Assembly: GCA_946414025.1 (NCBI GenBank)
Contig: CAMKMX010000009.1
Coordinates: 21,049-85,048, forward strand
Length of the DNA: 64,000 bases
Source of the DNA: an uncultured Fibrobacter sp.
GTDB taxonomy: Bacteria > Fibrobacterota > Fibrobacteria > Fibrobacterales > Fibrobacteraceae
Direction of reading: 5' to 3'
The notes below the pieces were generated by a model. The model was given only the letters and a program-made list of their open reading frames with translations, searched no databases and was not told where the DNA came from. Position 1 is the stretch's first letter. Every line of letters starts with the position of its first letter. A program made the position numbers and the translations under genes. Shown here piece after piece: positions 24,866 to 33,261 of the stretch.

Positions 24866-25984
24866 ATGGAAATCAATCCCTTTGTAGTCGAAATCGATCT
24901 CATAAGCATCGCCATTCTCCTGATGGTGCGTTATGGCATCACGGAGCGGGCCTCCCGCCTCAGAGAAGTTCACGTTTTCCGATACCTGGTGGACCTGTCC
25001 ATCGCTTTCTGCGTCCTGAATTCTACAGGACAGTTCATTCCCTCCACTTACATCCCCGTCATCAAGATTATCAACGGCCTCAAGATCGTCACCTGCATCT
25101 GCATGGGTTGTTCCTGGTTCCTGACCGTATTCTTTATTACGTCCACAAGCACCTACCACCTTCGCAATAAGTTCATCCCCATATTGTTGCCAAGCCTTGT
25201 GGTAAGTGCCATGGCCATCATAGATGTCTTGAGCAACCTGACAGAACCGCCTCTCGACATGAGACCCCATGTGTGGATTTTGCTGAACATCCTGACGATT
25301 GTCTATGTGGTATCCGCGTCGATCCTGTGCCTGACCAAGGCCCGCAAGTGCACCAACAGGATTCGCCGTCGTAGCCTTTACCTGCTTTCGGGAGCCATGG
25401 CTTTCCCCCTGCTTCTGCTTGTGGTACAGGCCAAATTCTACGATATGCCCATCACGTCACCCTCGTTTGTCATCGTCACTCTATTTATTCACCTGACCTC
25501 GTTGCGCAGGAGAATTACCGTCGATGAAATCACCAAGCTCAACAATGACAACAAACTTGCAGACTACCTGGATGCCATTACCCAAAAACAGAACCCTGCC
25601 AAGAGACTGTTTTTTGTGAAAATCGACATCGACAAGTTCAAGGCCATGAAAAAGAAATACGGGGGTGTGGCCGCAGCCATAGCCCTCCAAAAAATGGCCT
25701 CGTTCCTACGGCAGCAATGCATCAATCGCGGGTCTTTTATCGCCCGTTACAGCACTTCGTCTTTTGCCATTGTTACCGAATGTAACGATTTCTCCGAGAT
25801 AGAGACTCTGGCCAACAGGCTGATTGCCACCAGCGCCACCAGCGAAGAACTTGCCCAGGGTCCGTGGCCCATTACCTTCTCCATCTACTGGTCCGAATTC
25901 GGCACGCCCACCACCAAGACGGTTGACGATCTAATCGAAAACTGCACCAGGAACTGCTACAAACCTTCAGTAGATGGGGAGTAG
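24866..25984 (+). CDS. Membrane protein with degenerate GGDEF domain
   Basis: 372 residues. The first 210 hold about seven transmembrane helices of no recognised sensor family. The C-terminal 160 follow the GGDEF layout: DEITKLNNDNKLADYL, FVKIDIDKFKAMKKKYG, then IARYSTSSFAIV where active diguanylate cyclases have GG(D/E)EF. The signature is STSSF, so c-di-GMP synthesis is unlikely; a nucleotide-binding or protein-docking role is possible. It lies between BatA- and BatB-like genes in opposite orientation and stops one base before the BatA-like stop. Confidence 0.7.
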   Translation: MEINPFVVEIDLISIAILLMVRYGITERASRLREVHVFRYLVDLSIAFCVLNSTGQFIPSTYIPVIKIINGLKIVTCICMGCSWFLTVFFITSTSTYHLRNKFIPILLPSLVVSAMAIIDVLSNLTEPPLDMRPHVWILLNILTIVYVVSASILCLTKARKCTNRIRRRSLYLLSGAMAFPLLLLVVQAKFYDMPITSPSFVIVTLFIHLTSLRRRITVDEITKLNNDNKLADYLDAITQKQNPAKRLFFVKIDIDKFKAMKKKYGGVAAAIALQKMASFLRQQCINRGSFIARYSTSSFAIVTECNDFSEIETLANRLIATSATSEELAQGPWPITFSIYWSEFGTPTTKTVDDLIENCTRNCYKPSVDGE

Positions 25985-25985
25985 C

Positions 25986-27086
25986 CTACGGAATCCGCAC
26001 AAAGCGGGTGTTGGCAAGAATCAGCTCCAGCAGAATGAGGAGCGCACCCACCAAAAGCCAGGGGTAGAACTTTTCGGCGTAGCGAGCGTAGGCCACCGTC
26101 TCGATTTCGGATTTTTCCAGCTGGTCTATTTCGGAATAAATTTCTTCTAGCTGTTCCTTGTTTTCGGCCCGGTAGAACTTTCCGCCGGTCTTTTGCGCCA
26201 CCGCCTTGAGGGTGGTTTCGTCGACTCCTTTTTCAGGCGTAATATCCTCTTCTATCCACGAGATTTCACCCGTCCAAGGATTTCTTCCAAAGTCAAGATA
26301 TTTTCCTTTTCTTTTACCAACACCAACTGTATATACTTTCGCTCCTAAAGACTGCGCTACCTCAGCAGCACGAACAGGCGGAACTGCGCTATTATTGTCC
26401 GAGCCATCTGTCAATAAAACTACAACTTTTGACTTTGCTTCAGATTTTTGTAAACGAGCGAGAGCCGTCATAAGCCCATCACCCAAAGCCGTAAGCTGCA
26501 TCGATGAGTCCCTCGATAAATCATCCGACGCTCCGAGTATTTCTAACAAGCTCCCATAATCTAGAGTCAAAGGGCACAATGTCACAGCCCTCGTACCGAA
26601 GGCAGACAGGCCAATGCGGTCACCATGCCGTTTCTGGATGAACTCCGCAATAACCTGCTGAGCATAACCCATGCGGGTATATTTCCAGTAGTCTCCGGAC
26701 TTGTATATTCTTTCAGCATTTAAAACCCCGAGTTTCGCCTGTTCCGTGCGGGTCAACATGTCCAGCGTGCCCATAGAACCCGACACATCCAGCACCAGCA
26801 TAATATCCACACCATCGGTATTGGTGTACTCCACCTCGGTGGCATTTTGCGGGCGGGCAAGTGCCACCACAAAGCAGCACAGGGCCGCAAGGCGGAGCGC
26901 CGGCACAATGTGGCGCATGCGCACCCGGTGGCTAGGCGATGCTTTTTTGGCTATGGCCAGGGCCGGGAACTTGATGGTGCTCTTGCGACGCTGCTGGCGG
27001 TAAACGTAGAGCGCCACAAGCACAGGAACAAGCAGCAACAGCCAAAAGGCTTCGGGATTCTGAAAATGTAACGAACCGATATCCAT
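25986..27086 (-). CDS. BatA-like von Willebrand factor type A membrane protein
   Basis: Start at the ATG at 27086 (MDIGSLHFQNPEAFWLLLL). 366 residues: two N-terminal helices, then a VWA domain with a perfect MIDAS DVSGSMG, a T in LSAFGTRA and VVLLTDGSDNN, and a C-terminal anchor helix (YPWLLVGALLILLEL). BatA-type proteins sit in the inner membrane with the VWA domain in the periplasm. DNA coding for about residues 120-290 (roughly 26,220-26,720) is visibly more AT-rich than both flanks, suggesting a mosaic gene. Confidence 0.87.
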   Translation of the reverse strand: MDIGSLHFQNPEAFWLLLLVPVLVALYVYRQQRRKSTIKFPALAIAKKASPSHRVRMRHIVPALRLAALCCFVVALARPQNATEVEYTNTDGVDIMLVLDVSGSMGTLDMLTRTEQAKLGVLNAERIYKSGDYWKYTRMGYAQQVIAEFIQKRHGDRIGLSAFGTRAVTLCPLTLDYGSLLEILGASDDLSRDSSMQLTALGDGLMTALARLQKSEAKSKVVVLLTDGSDNNSAVPPVRAAEVAQSLGAKVYTVGVGKRKGKYLDFGRNPWTGEISWIEEDITPEKGVDETTLKAVAQKTGGKFYRAENKEQLEEIYSEIDQLEKSEIETVAYARYAEKFYPWLLVGALLILLELILANTRFVRIP

Positions 27087-27114
27087 CTTGACTCCGAAAA
27101 ATCTTTTCGGACAC

Positions 27115-27169
27115 AATATACAATTTTACGGCTCCTTAGACCCAATCCCCTATTTTTTTTTGTATATTG
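27115..27169. promoter_or_regulatory. Divergent TATATT-type promoter elements
   Basis: The minus strand reads AAAATTGTATATT (27115-27127) about 30 bp before the BatA-like ATG. The plus strand reads ATTTTTTTTTGTATATTG (27152-27169), which would drive the long leader of the Rpn gene. The two elements face away from each other. Confidence 0.45.
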
Positions 27170-27446
27170 TTATTGTCTTAGCATCAATCCCGCTGACAGC
27201 GTATTCGATTCGGGCGGGCCGTTTAACTCTCTGCTTGACATCGTCCACCCTTTGCAGGTCAAGACAACCGGCAATTCGTGAGACAGCTATCCCTGTGGGG
27301 GTCGGCCCCATGATGATTAACGTAGAGCACCGTCCACATTTGTGGACTTCATCAATCTGTCATAAACAGGTTTGTGAACAGGTGTTCTGCGTTCATTCGA
27401 CACATACTCCTGTTTACACACCTCAACAACCATACAGGAGCAATCC
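27170..27446 (+). promoter_or_regulatory. Hairpin-rich 5' leader (or small RNA) of unknown class upstream of Rpn-type gene
   Basis: About 280 bp without an ORF. Visible stems: CGCT-GAC-AGCG; CTTGAC...GTCAAG (about 27230-27262); GTGGGG-GTCGG-CCCCAT (about 27296-27311); and GTCCACA-TT-TGTGGAC (27332-27347, perfect). Later AACAGG and CCTGTT motifs could pair. The leader ends with CAGGAG 7 bp before the ATG. No riboswitch family was recognised. It may be a leader or a separate RNA ending near 27347. Confidence 0.35.
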
Positions 27447-28433
27447 ATGAATCGAACACAACACTATTCCTTGCTCAAGGCAATGGAAATGGACAAGAAC
27501 AACCTCCTCAAGTACCAGGAACTTTACAAATATGCCTACATCCTTAGCGACGGCATTTTCAAGATTGTTTTCGCCGAGGAAAAGGACCACTCGCTTCTCA
27601 TCTCGCTGGTGAACGCGATGCTGGGTCTGCAGGGCGACGACGCCATCAAGGACATCTCACTCGAAATGCAGGAATTCCCAGGGGTATTCAACAAAAAAGA
27701 CTGTATCCTGGACATCATCGGCACGACCAATGCCGGCGAAAAGGTGCTGGTGGAGGTGCAACAACAGGGGGATGACTTGTTCCGTGACCGAGTAGAATAC
27801 TACATCTCTCGCGTCATCGAAAACCAAGTGCACACCAGCGAAAAATACGAACTACCCCGCATCTACTTTCTTGGACTTCTCGATTTCGAGATGTTCCCGG
27901 AAGAGCCCACAGAATATATCCACCACGTCGATGAAATGTGTCACGGTAAAAAATTTTTCCCTAAAGTTCAGAAGATTTTTGTTGAAATCGACAAGTTTTT
28001 CGAGCTCGAAAAGGCGGGAGTCACCGCAAGCGACAATTCCGAGGCGGCGCAGTGGCTTCGTGCCATCAAGGTGATTATCAAAGAAGAGCCCGTTCCCGAA
28101 AAGATTATGCAGAACGAAACATTCCGGCACTTGCTTGATTCTGTGAAATTGATTAACTTTGTAGAAGAACTTTTCAATGCCGAGGTAAAGAATATGACGG
28201 ACTTGAAAGCAGAACACGAAATCGGTTTTTCTGAAGGCAGGGTGCAAGGCCGTACCGAAGGGTTCGTCCAGGGAAAGACCGAAGGTTTCGCCCAAGGCAA
28301 GACCGAAGGATTCAGCCAGGGTCGCAAGGAAGAACGTGCTGACTCTATAGCCGTCCTACGCGAAATGGGCCTGTCTGCAGAAAAGGTCGCTGAATTTCAG
28401 GAAAGAATCGAGACGCTGAACAAAAAACAGTAA
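27447..28433 (+). CDS. Rpn-family recombination-promoting nuclease / PD-(D/E)XK nuclease family protein
   Basis: 328 residues. N-terminal YAYILSDGIFKIVFAEEKDHSLLISLVNAML is typical of the PDDEXK_2 (Rpn/transposase_31) family. The nuclease core is CILDIIGTTNAGEKVLVEVQQQ (Asp and E-x-Q). The C-terminal quarter contains a tandem G-K-T-E-G-F-x-Q repeat (GRTEGFVQGKTEGFAQGKTE), then a short helix. Rpn proteins are DNA endonucleases that raise RecA-independent recombination and are often called transposases, but no inverted repeats or IS ends flank this gene. A good SD precedes the ATG; a terminator hairpin follows. Confidence 0.82.
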   Translation: MNRTQHYSLLKAMEMDKNNLLKYQELYKYAYILSDGIFKIVFAEEKDHSLLISLVNAMLGLQGDDAIKDISLEMQEFPGVFNKKDCILDIIGTTNAGEKVLVEVQQQGDDLFRDRVEYYISRVIENQVHTSEKYELPRIYFLGLLDFEMFPEEPTEYIHHVDEMCHGKKFFPKVQKIFVEIDKFFELEKAGVTASDNSEAAQWLRAIKVIIKEEPVPEKIMQNETFRHLLDSVKLINFVEELFNAEVKNMTDLKAEHEIGFSEGRVQGRTEGFVQGKTEGFAQGKTEGFSQGRKEERADSIAVLREMGLSAEKVAEFQERIETLNKKQ

Positions 28434-28460
28434 AAGTCCGGTTCAAGCCGATATATCAAA

Positions 28461-28489
28461 AGCCTATGGATTGTCTCCATGGGCTTTTC
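28461..28489. terminator. Bidirectional intrinsic terminator
   Basis: AGCCTATGG-ATTGTCT-CCATGGGCT is a 9-bp stem with one G-T pair, flanked by an A-run on the left and TTTT on the right. It lies between the convergent Rpn and acyltransferase genes. Confidence 0.75.
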
Positions 28490-28495
28490 TGATTC

Positions 28496-29689
28496 CTACT
28501 TCCCAGCCGCTTTCGCCTTGGCACGCTTGCGGCGCCAGGTCTTGAATTCCATGTACAGGGTACTGACGGTATAGATGAAGACCATCAGGATCAAGGTATT
28601 CAAGGGCTTGTTCAGATTGCAAATGCCCCAGGCGATGGTGATAATCGGCAGGTGGATCAAGTAGGGGTAGAAACTGGCGCGGCCCACCTTGCGGACCAGC
28701 GGAATGCAGAAGAACCTGGCCGCAAATCCCTTGCCACTCAGGAGCGAAAGCAGGAACAGCCCGTAAAGCAGAATCGGGAGGCTGTGATGGAAGAAATAGT
28801 TCACGCCGGGGTTCCATTCGGGCCGAAGCAGGAACAGGCTCCCGTAAATGGCGGCAAGAATCACCGCCTGGGCAATGCCGCTTGCAAATTTCTTCTTGAG
28901 GAAATCGAACCCGCCCTCGCTGTACAGGCGGAAAAGTACCATGCCGAACAGGTATTCAAAAATACGGACCGGTGCGAAGATGTGGAAGAAACGGTACTTG
29001 GCCTCGTAGCCGCTGAACCACAGGTTGTCGGAAGCCCCGAAGAAAACTGCCCACAGAATTCCTGGAATAAACAGCGTGCCGAACAGCACCCAGAGCGTGC
29101 GGTAGTTCTGGCGGAAAAGCCAGCGGCTGAACCAAGGCGTGATGGCGTAGCACATAAAAAAGCTGGTCAATGACCAAGAAGGCTCATTCAGTTTCATGCC
29201 CAGGTCAGGCACAATGGACCAAGTGAGGGAAAGGTGCAAAAACAGGCTCCGCCAGGGGTGGGTCATCTTGGCAAGACCCGCCGAGGCGCAGTCGCCGATT
29301 TCAGAAAGCCCTGGCAGGTGGGTGTAGCCGCTGAACTTGAACACCAGCACCACGAACATCAAGAGCGTCATGAAAAAATGCAGACGGTAGAGTTTCGCGA
29401 TGCGGGCGAACATGAAGGGAATCACGGGGATGCGCCGTTCCGGATCGCTGAACTTGCTTGCAAACAAGAATCCCGCAAACACGTAGAAGATGCCCGCCGC
29501 AAAGGCAGGAGCGCTGATGATGGGCATGAGCCACTTGCAGTCCTGCATGTAATTCAGCGCGCTGGAACTGCCCAGGTGGAGCATCACGATGTTCACGCTA
29601 GCCAAAAGCCTAAGCCCGTCAATAGCCGGAAAGTAGTTCGGCTTGGAGGCAGTTGGCTTTGCCGCACAATCTGTCGAGTTGTTTTCCAT
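28496..29689 (-). CDS. Acyltransferase family 3 membrane protein
   Basis: The ATG at 29689 is used; the track start is a TTG three codons earlier. 397 residues with about ten helices. The N-terminus contains FPAIDGLRLLASVNIVMLHLG, with the R and H of the acyltransferase-3 active site. The C-terminal cytoplasmic tail is basic (WRRKRAKAKAAGK). It probably O-acylates a surface glycan. It is followed upstream by a LysR gene on the same strand with a 15-bp spacer, so the two may be co-transcribed. Confidence 0.85.
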   Translation of the reverse strand: MENNSTDCAAKPTASKPNYFPAIDGLRLLASVNIVMLHLGSSSALNYMQDCKWLMPIISAPAFAAGIFYVFAGFLFASKFSDPERRIPVIPFMFARIAKLYRLHFFMTLLMFVVLVFKFSGYTHLPGLSEIGDCASAGLAKMTHPWRSLFLHLSLTWSIVPDLGMKLNEPSWSLTSFFMCYAITPWFSRWLFRQNYRTLWVLFGTLFIPGILWAVFFGASDNLWFSGYEAKYRFFHIFAPVRIFEYLFGMVLFRLYSEGGFDFLKKKFASGIAQAVILAAIYGSLFLLRPEWNPGVNYFFHHSLPILLYGLFLLSLLSGKGFAARFFCIPLVRKVGRASFYPYLIHLPIITIAWGICNLNKPLNTLILMVFIYTVSTLYMEFKTWRRKRAKAKAAGK

Positions 29690-29707
29690 GGCTGCCAAAA
29701 ATAGCTA

Positions 29708-30595
29708 TTACTGCTCTTTCTTGCGGCCAGCGGAACGCCTCAGCTGGGTGACCAGGAACTTGTAGAATCCTTCGATGTGGGAGTTGTCCTGCTTGCCGCG
29801 GAGAAGCGTCACCACGATGTCGCGCTTGAATTCGATATCGGTAATCTTCAGGAGCTTGATTCTGCGATTGTCCACCTTGCCCCAAGAGAACTCGGGCCAG
29901 AATCCCACGCCCAGGCCGCCTGCGATGGCGTCCTTGACCATAAGGGCGTTGTCGCTTTCGAAAATCAGGTGGGCCTGGAAACCAATGCGGTTGCAGTAAT
30001 CTTCACAGATGGTGTGGAGCTGCTTGGAACCGTACAGGCCGATAAAGTTGGTGTCGCCCAGTTCATGCAGCGAAATACTGTCCCGCTTCTTGTATTCCGC
30101 CGTATTGGGAACGGCGAGGTAGATGTTCTCGGAACAGACAAAAACCTCTTCGTCGGGATTTTCCTGTGGACGGTAATTGGCGAAAGTCTGGATGGAAATG
30201 TCGTACAGGGACGATTCCTCTTTCTGCACCAGATAAAAACGGAGCGCCGGAGCGTCTTTCTTGTACTGGATAACCGCATTGGTCACAAAGGAAGAAGCCG
30301 CTAAGACCTTTAGGCTCACGGTAATGGCCTGCTTGTCGGACTTGGCGCGAAGGCGGGCGGGCAGGGCCTCGATGTCTTCGTAGAGGGGCTTCACCTTTTT
30401 GTAGAAGTAATCACCCGCTTCGGTAAGCTTGATGTTACGGCCGCTGGACTTGAAAAGCTTGACGCCCAGTTCGTCTTCTAGCTTGTGGATGGCGTGAGTC
30501 AATGCGGGCTGCACAATGCACAGGTTCTTGGCGCTCTGGGTCACGTGTTCGGTTCGGGCCACTTCCAGAAAGTACTTGATATGGGTCAGTTCCAT
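29708..30595 (-). CDS. LysR-family transcriptional regulator
   Basis: 295 residues. The winged helix-turn-helix occupies residues 1-60 (MELTHIKYFLEVARTEHVTQSAKNLCIVQPALTHAI...LEDELGVKLF), followed by the linker helix and a periplasmic-binding-fold effector domain (ITVSLKVLAASSFVTNAVI...). It is divergent from the FISUMP lipoprotein gene across a 206-bp AT-rich spacer, the classical place for a LysR operator, and upstream of the acyltransferase. Targets and ligand are unknown. Confidence 0.9.
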   Translation of the reverse strand: MELTHIKYFLEVARTEHVTQSAKNLCIVQPALTHAIHKLEDELGVKLFKSSGRNIKLTEAGDYFYKKVKPLYEDIEALPARLRAKSDKQAITVSLKVLAASSFVTNAVIQYKKDAPALRFYLVQKEESSLYDISIQTFANYRPQENPDEEVFVCSENIYLAVPNTAEYKKRDSISLHELGDTNFIGLYGSKQLHTICEDYCNRIGFQAHLIFESDNALMVKDAIAGGLGVGFWPEFSWGKVDNRRIKLLKITDIEFKRDIVVTLLRGKQDNSHIEGFYKFLVTQLRRSAGRKKEQ

Positions 30596-30801
30596 AAAAA
30601 CTCCAATTCATCAAAAATTTTTATAACACAAATATAAACAATAAAATCAGGATACAGAAGGGTAAAACAGGGATTTTTGAAAAAATCATCAAAAAAAGTG
30701 ATTAAAAACGAAAAAATTATTTATTAGTCAATATCAAAATCATGTTTTATCTTTGTCACCGAAAACAAAAAAAGCCCCAAGGCACATTCAAAGGAGTTCT
30801 C
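30596..30801. promoter_or_regulatory. AT-rich divergent promoter region
   Basis: No ORF in this 206-bp spacer. It is rich in A and T tracts and should contain the LysR promoter and that of the FISUMP gene; an AAGGAG ribosome site lies 6 bp before the latter's ATG. I could not identify a certain LysR T-N11-A box. Confidence 0.4.
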
Positions 30802-31368
30802 ATGAAATCGGTTCTTAAAACACTTGCCACCACAGCCCTCGTCGCATTCACCGCCGTTGTCTTTACCGCCTGCAACGACAACCGGGACTGCGCCTACAAC
30901 GAGGCCGGCCACACTCTCGCCTGCCCCGAAAAGACCTACAAGACCGTAACTCTGGGCGGAAAGACCTGGATGGCCGAAAACCTGGACGTGTTTACTCCGG
31001 ATTCAAGCGTGTGCTACGCCAACAACCACGACAACTGCAATACGGACGGACGCCTGTACACCTTCGCCTCTGCAACGGGTAACGTATGCCCCACCGGTTG
31101 GGCGCTCCCCACCGTAGAAGACTTCAAGGCTGCCTTCGGCACAAGCGAGCCCGCCGCACTCAAAAGCGCCAACGGTTTTAGCGCCCTCTTCGCCGGATTC
31201 AAGTACTACGACGGAAACTTCGCCGACAAGGGCGTAAGCGCCAGCTTCTGGACAAGCGACAGCTACGACGATTCCAGGGCTTACCTTGTCCGCATTACCG
31301 ACTCCGGAATCGCCTACGAGCACTTCAACAAGAACATTTTCGCCTCTGTCCGCTGCATCAAGAAATAG
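30802..31368 (+). CDS. FISUMP-domain lipoprotein (small)
   Basis: Start chosen at the ATG at 30802 with AAGGAG just upstream. It gives a lipoprotein signal MKSVLKTLATTALVAFTAVVFTAC-N. The 188-residue product is essentially a single FISUMP (TIGR02145) domain: YKTVTLGGKTWMAENLDV, VCPTGWALPTVEDF, FWTSDSYDDSRAYLVRI, SVRCIKK. The family is a Fibrobacter hallmark, predicted to be surface-exposed, with no firm function; the fold is thought to relate to formylglycine-generating or C-type-lectin-like domains. Unlike the 47-58 kb paralogues it lacks the two-cysteine N-terminal repeats. Confidence 0.85.
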   Translation: MKSVLKTLATTALVAFTAVVFTACNDNRDCAYNEAGHTLACPEKTYKTVTLGGKTWMAENLDVFTPDSSVCYANNHDNCNTDGRLYTFASATGNVCPTGWALPTVEDFKAAFGTSEPAALKSANGFSALFAGFKYYDGNFADKGVSASFWTSDSYDDSRAYLVRITDSGIAYEHFNKNIFASVRCIKK

Positions 31369-31559
31369 CTACACCCCTCCGGTGGAGTTAGTTGTTATTT
31401 TTGACTGGGGCTCCTAGCCTCGAACCTCACCATCCTTCATCACACACTTCACATTCCACATTTCACACCTCAAAGGGAGCCTTTGGCGACCGAGCTCACT
31501 CCTCACAGGCACGAAGTGCCGCCCTCATACCCCTAGATCCTAACCCCTATTCCCTAACT
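31369..31559. repeat. Intergenic repeat block (heptamers and a GGCAC-GAA-GTGCC hairpin)
   Basis: A CACATTC/CACATTT heptamer tract lies at 31438-31469. A short GGCAC-GAA-GTGCC hairpin follows near 31509-31521, then a CCTAACC/CCTATTC tract at 31525-31559 directly before the next ATG. The track ORF runs through this block, but its translation (SSHTSHSTFHTS...) is repeat-derived. Confidence 0.75.
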
Positions 31560-33242
31560 ATGACCTGGCTTATCAATCTATTCACCCAGCCCTCGGTAGG
31601 GCAACAAGTTGTGGCGATTGCCCTCACGGCGGCAGTCGGCCTCATGGTCGGAAAAATCAAGGTCAAGGGCATTAGCCTTGGCGGTGCAGGAGCGCTCTTT
31701 GTGGGCATCTTGCTTGGGCACTTGGGGCTCCGCGTCGAAGGAAATGTACTCCATTTTATCCAGGAATTCGGCCTTATCCTGTTCGTCTATACCATCGGCA
31801 TGCAGGTGGGTCCCGGATTCATAGATTCCATACGTAGGCACGGGCTGGTGCTGAACATTCTGTCTGTAGGAATTGTGCTGCTGGGCGTTGTGGTGACCCT
31901 CTGCCTCTACTTCTTTACCAGCATGCACGACAACGTGCCCGTGCTTATCGGCATGCTCTGCGGTGCAGTGACCAACACGCCCTCGTTGGGAGCCGCCAAT
32001 TCCGCATTTGCCGCCGCCGGCGTAGATACATCCCTGACGGGAATCGGCTATGCGGTGGCCTACCCCTTCGGCGTCATCGGAATTATTCTCGTAATGCTAC
32101 TCGTGCGGCTCGTGTTCCGGCAGGACCCCGCCAAGGCGGCAACCGACTACGCCGACGAAATCGCCGCCACCAGCAAGGAAATCGAATCCTGCAGCCTTAC
32201 GGTAGATAACCAGAACCTGTACGGAATCATGCTGAAAGAAATCCCGGACCTGATTTCTAGCGGCGTGGTGGTGACTCGACTCTTGCGGGGCGAAAACATC
32301 TTTACCCCCAACGGAAAGACCATCATCGAGAAAGGCGACAAGGTGCACATCGTAGGCATGCCCGAGGCCGTAGCCGCCATGGAAAAGATTATCGGCAAGC
32401 GCCTGGACACGCCCATCACCGCCATTCCCGCCAAGAATACGGAACCCATCCAGGTGAGGACCGTACTCGTGACCAACAAGAAAATACTGGGCCGCACCAT
32501 CGGCTCCTTGGCTCTGGCGGAACGCTTTGGCGTGACCGTAAGTCGCGTGACCCGGAGCGGGTTCAAGTTTACGGGCCGACTGGATTTGCGCATCAAGTTT
32601 GCCGACAAGCTGAAAATCGTAGGCCCCGCCTCTGGACTCGACATCGTCGCGAAAAAACTGGGCAACTCCCTCACCGCCCTGGACCATCCCGAAATCCTGC
32701 CCGCGTTCTTGGGCATTTTCTTGGGAGTCATCGTAGGAAGCATTCCCTTCGCCATTCCCGGGATGCCTACCCCGCTAAAGCTGGGGCTTGCGGGCGGCCC
32801 GCTGATTGTGGCCATCCTGTTAAGCCGCAAGCGCAAAATCGGACCGCTAAACTTTTTCATGGCCAACAGCGCCAACCTGATGCTCCGGGAATTCGGCCTT
32901 ACGCTTTTCTTGAGCTGCGTGGGTCTGAACGCAGGCATCAAATTCTTCGAAGTGCTCTTGAACGGCGACGGGCTCTACTACATGGGGCTTGCGGCCATCA
33001 TCACCTTCTTCCCACTTGCCATCATGGCAGTGGTGGGGCACCTGGTTTTCAAGGTGAACTACCTTTCGCTCTGCGGCGTGCTGGCAGGCGCTACCACGGA
33101 CCCGCCGGCCCTGGCCTTTGCCAACAGCCAGGCGGACAGCGAAGCGGTGAACATCGGGTATGCGTCAGTCTATCCGCTCACCATGCTGCTCCGAATTTTA
33201 AGCGGGCAGGTGCTGGCTATACTGCTGCTTTCGGCGGTGTAG
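31560..33242 (+). CDS. YidE/AspT-type putative transporter with two RCK_C domains
   Basis: Start at ATG 31560 (MTWLINLFTQPSVGQQ); the upstream 56 codons are repeat DNA. 560 residues. Five or so N-terminal helices (LFVYTIGMQVGPGF, TNTPSLGAANSAF) are followed by two cytoplasmic TrkA-C/RCK_C domains (residues about 200-380), then another set of helices with the mirrored GLNAGIKFF and GATTDPPALAFAN. This duplicated layout is the AspT-YidE-YbjL antiporter family (aspartate/alanine exchange in AspT). The substrate here is unknown. Confidence 0.88.
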   Translation: MTWLINLFTQPSVGQQVVAIALTAAVGLMVGKIKVKGISLGGAGALFVGILLGHLGLRVEGNVLHFIQEFGLILFVYTIGMQVGPGFIDSIRRHGLVLNILSVGIVLLGVVVTLCLYFFTSMHDNVPVLIGMLCGAVTNTPSLGAANSAFAAAGVDTSLTGIGYAVAYPFGVIGIILVMLLVRLVFRQDPAKAATDYADEIAATSKEIESCSLTVDNQNLYGIMLKEIPDLISSGVVVTRLLRGENIFTPNGKTIIEKGDKVHIVGMPEAVAAMEKIIGKRLDTPITAIPAKNTEPIQVRTVLVTNKKILGRTIGSLALAERFGVTVSRVTRSGFKFTGRLDLRIKFADKLKIVGPASGLDIVAKKLGNSLTALDHPEILPAFLGIFLGVIVGSIPFAIPGMPTPLKLGLAGGPLIVAILLSRKRKIGPLNFFMANSANLMLREFGLTLFLSCVGLNAGIKFFEVLLNGDGLYYMGLAAIITFFPLAIMAVVGHLVFKVNYLSLCGVLAGATTDPPALAFANSQADSEAVNIGYASVYPLTMLLRILSGQVLAILLLSAV

Positions 33243-33261
33243 CTCTTGTAAAACTGGCGAA

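Noticed and set aside
24866-25984. Active diguanylate cyclase
   Set aside because: The GGDEF signature is STSSF and the metal-binding pattern is incomplete, so catalysis is unlikely.
27447-28433. Insertion sequence based on the transposase-like Rpn protein
   Set aside because: No terminal inverted repeats or target duplications seen. Rpn/PDDEXK_2 proteins are nucleases often mislabelled as transposases.
31392-31559. N-terminal extension of the YidE-like transporter
   Set aside because: The 56 codons translate heptamer repeats (SSHTSHSTFHTS and similar). The conserved membrane protein begins at MTWLINLF.
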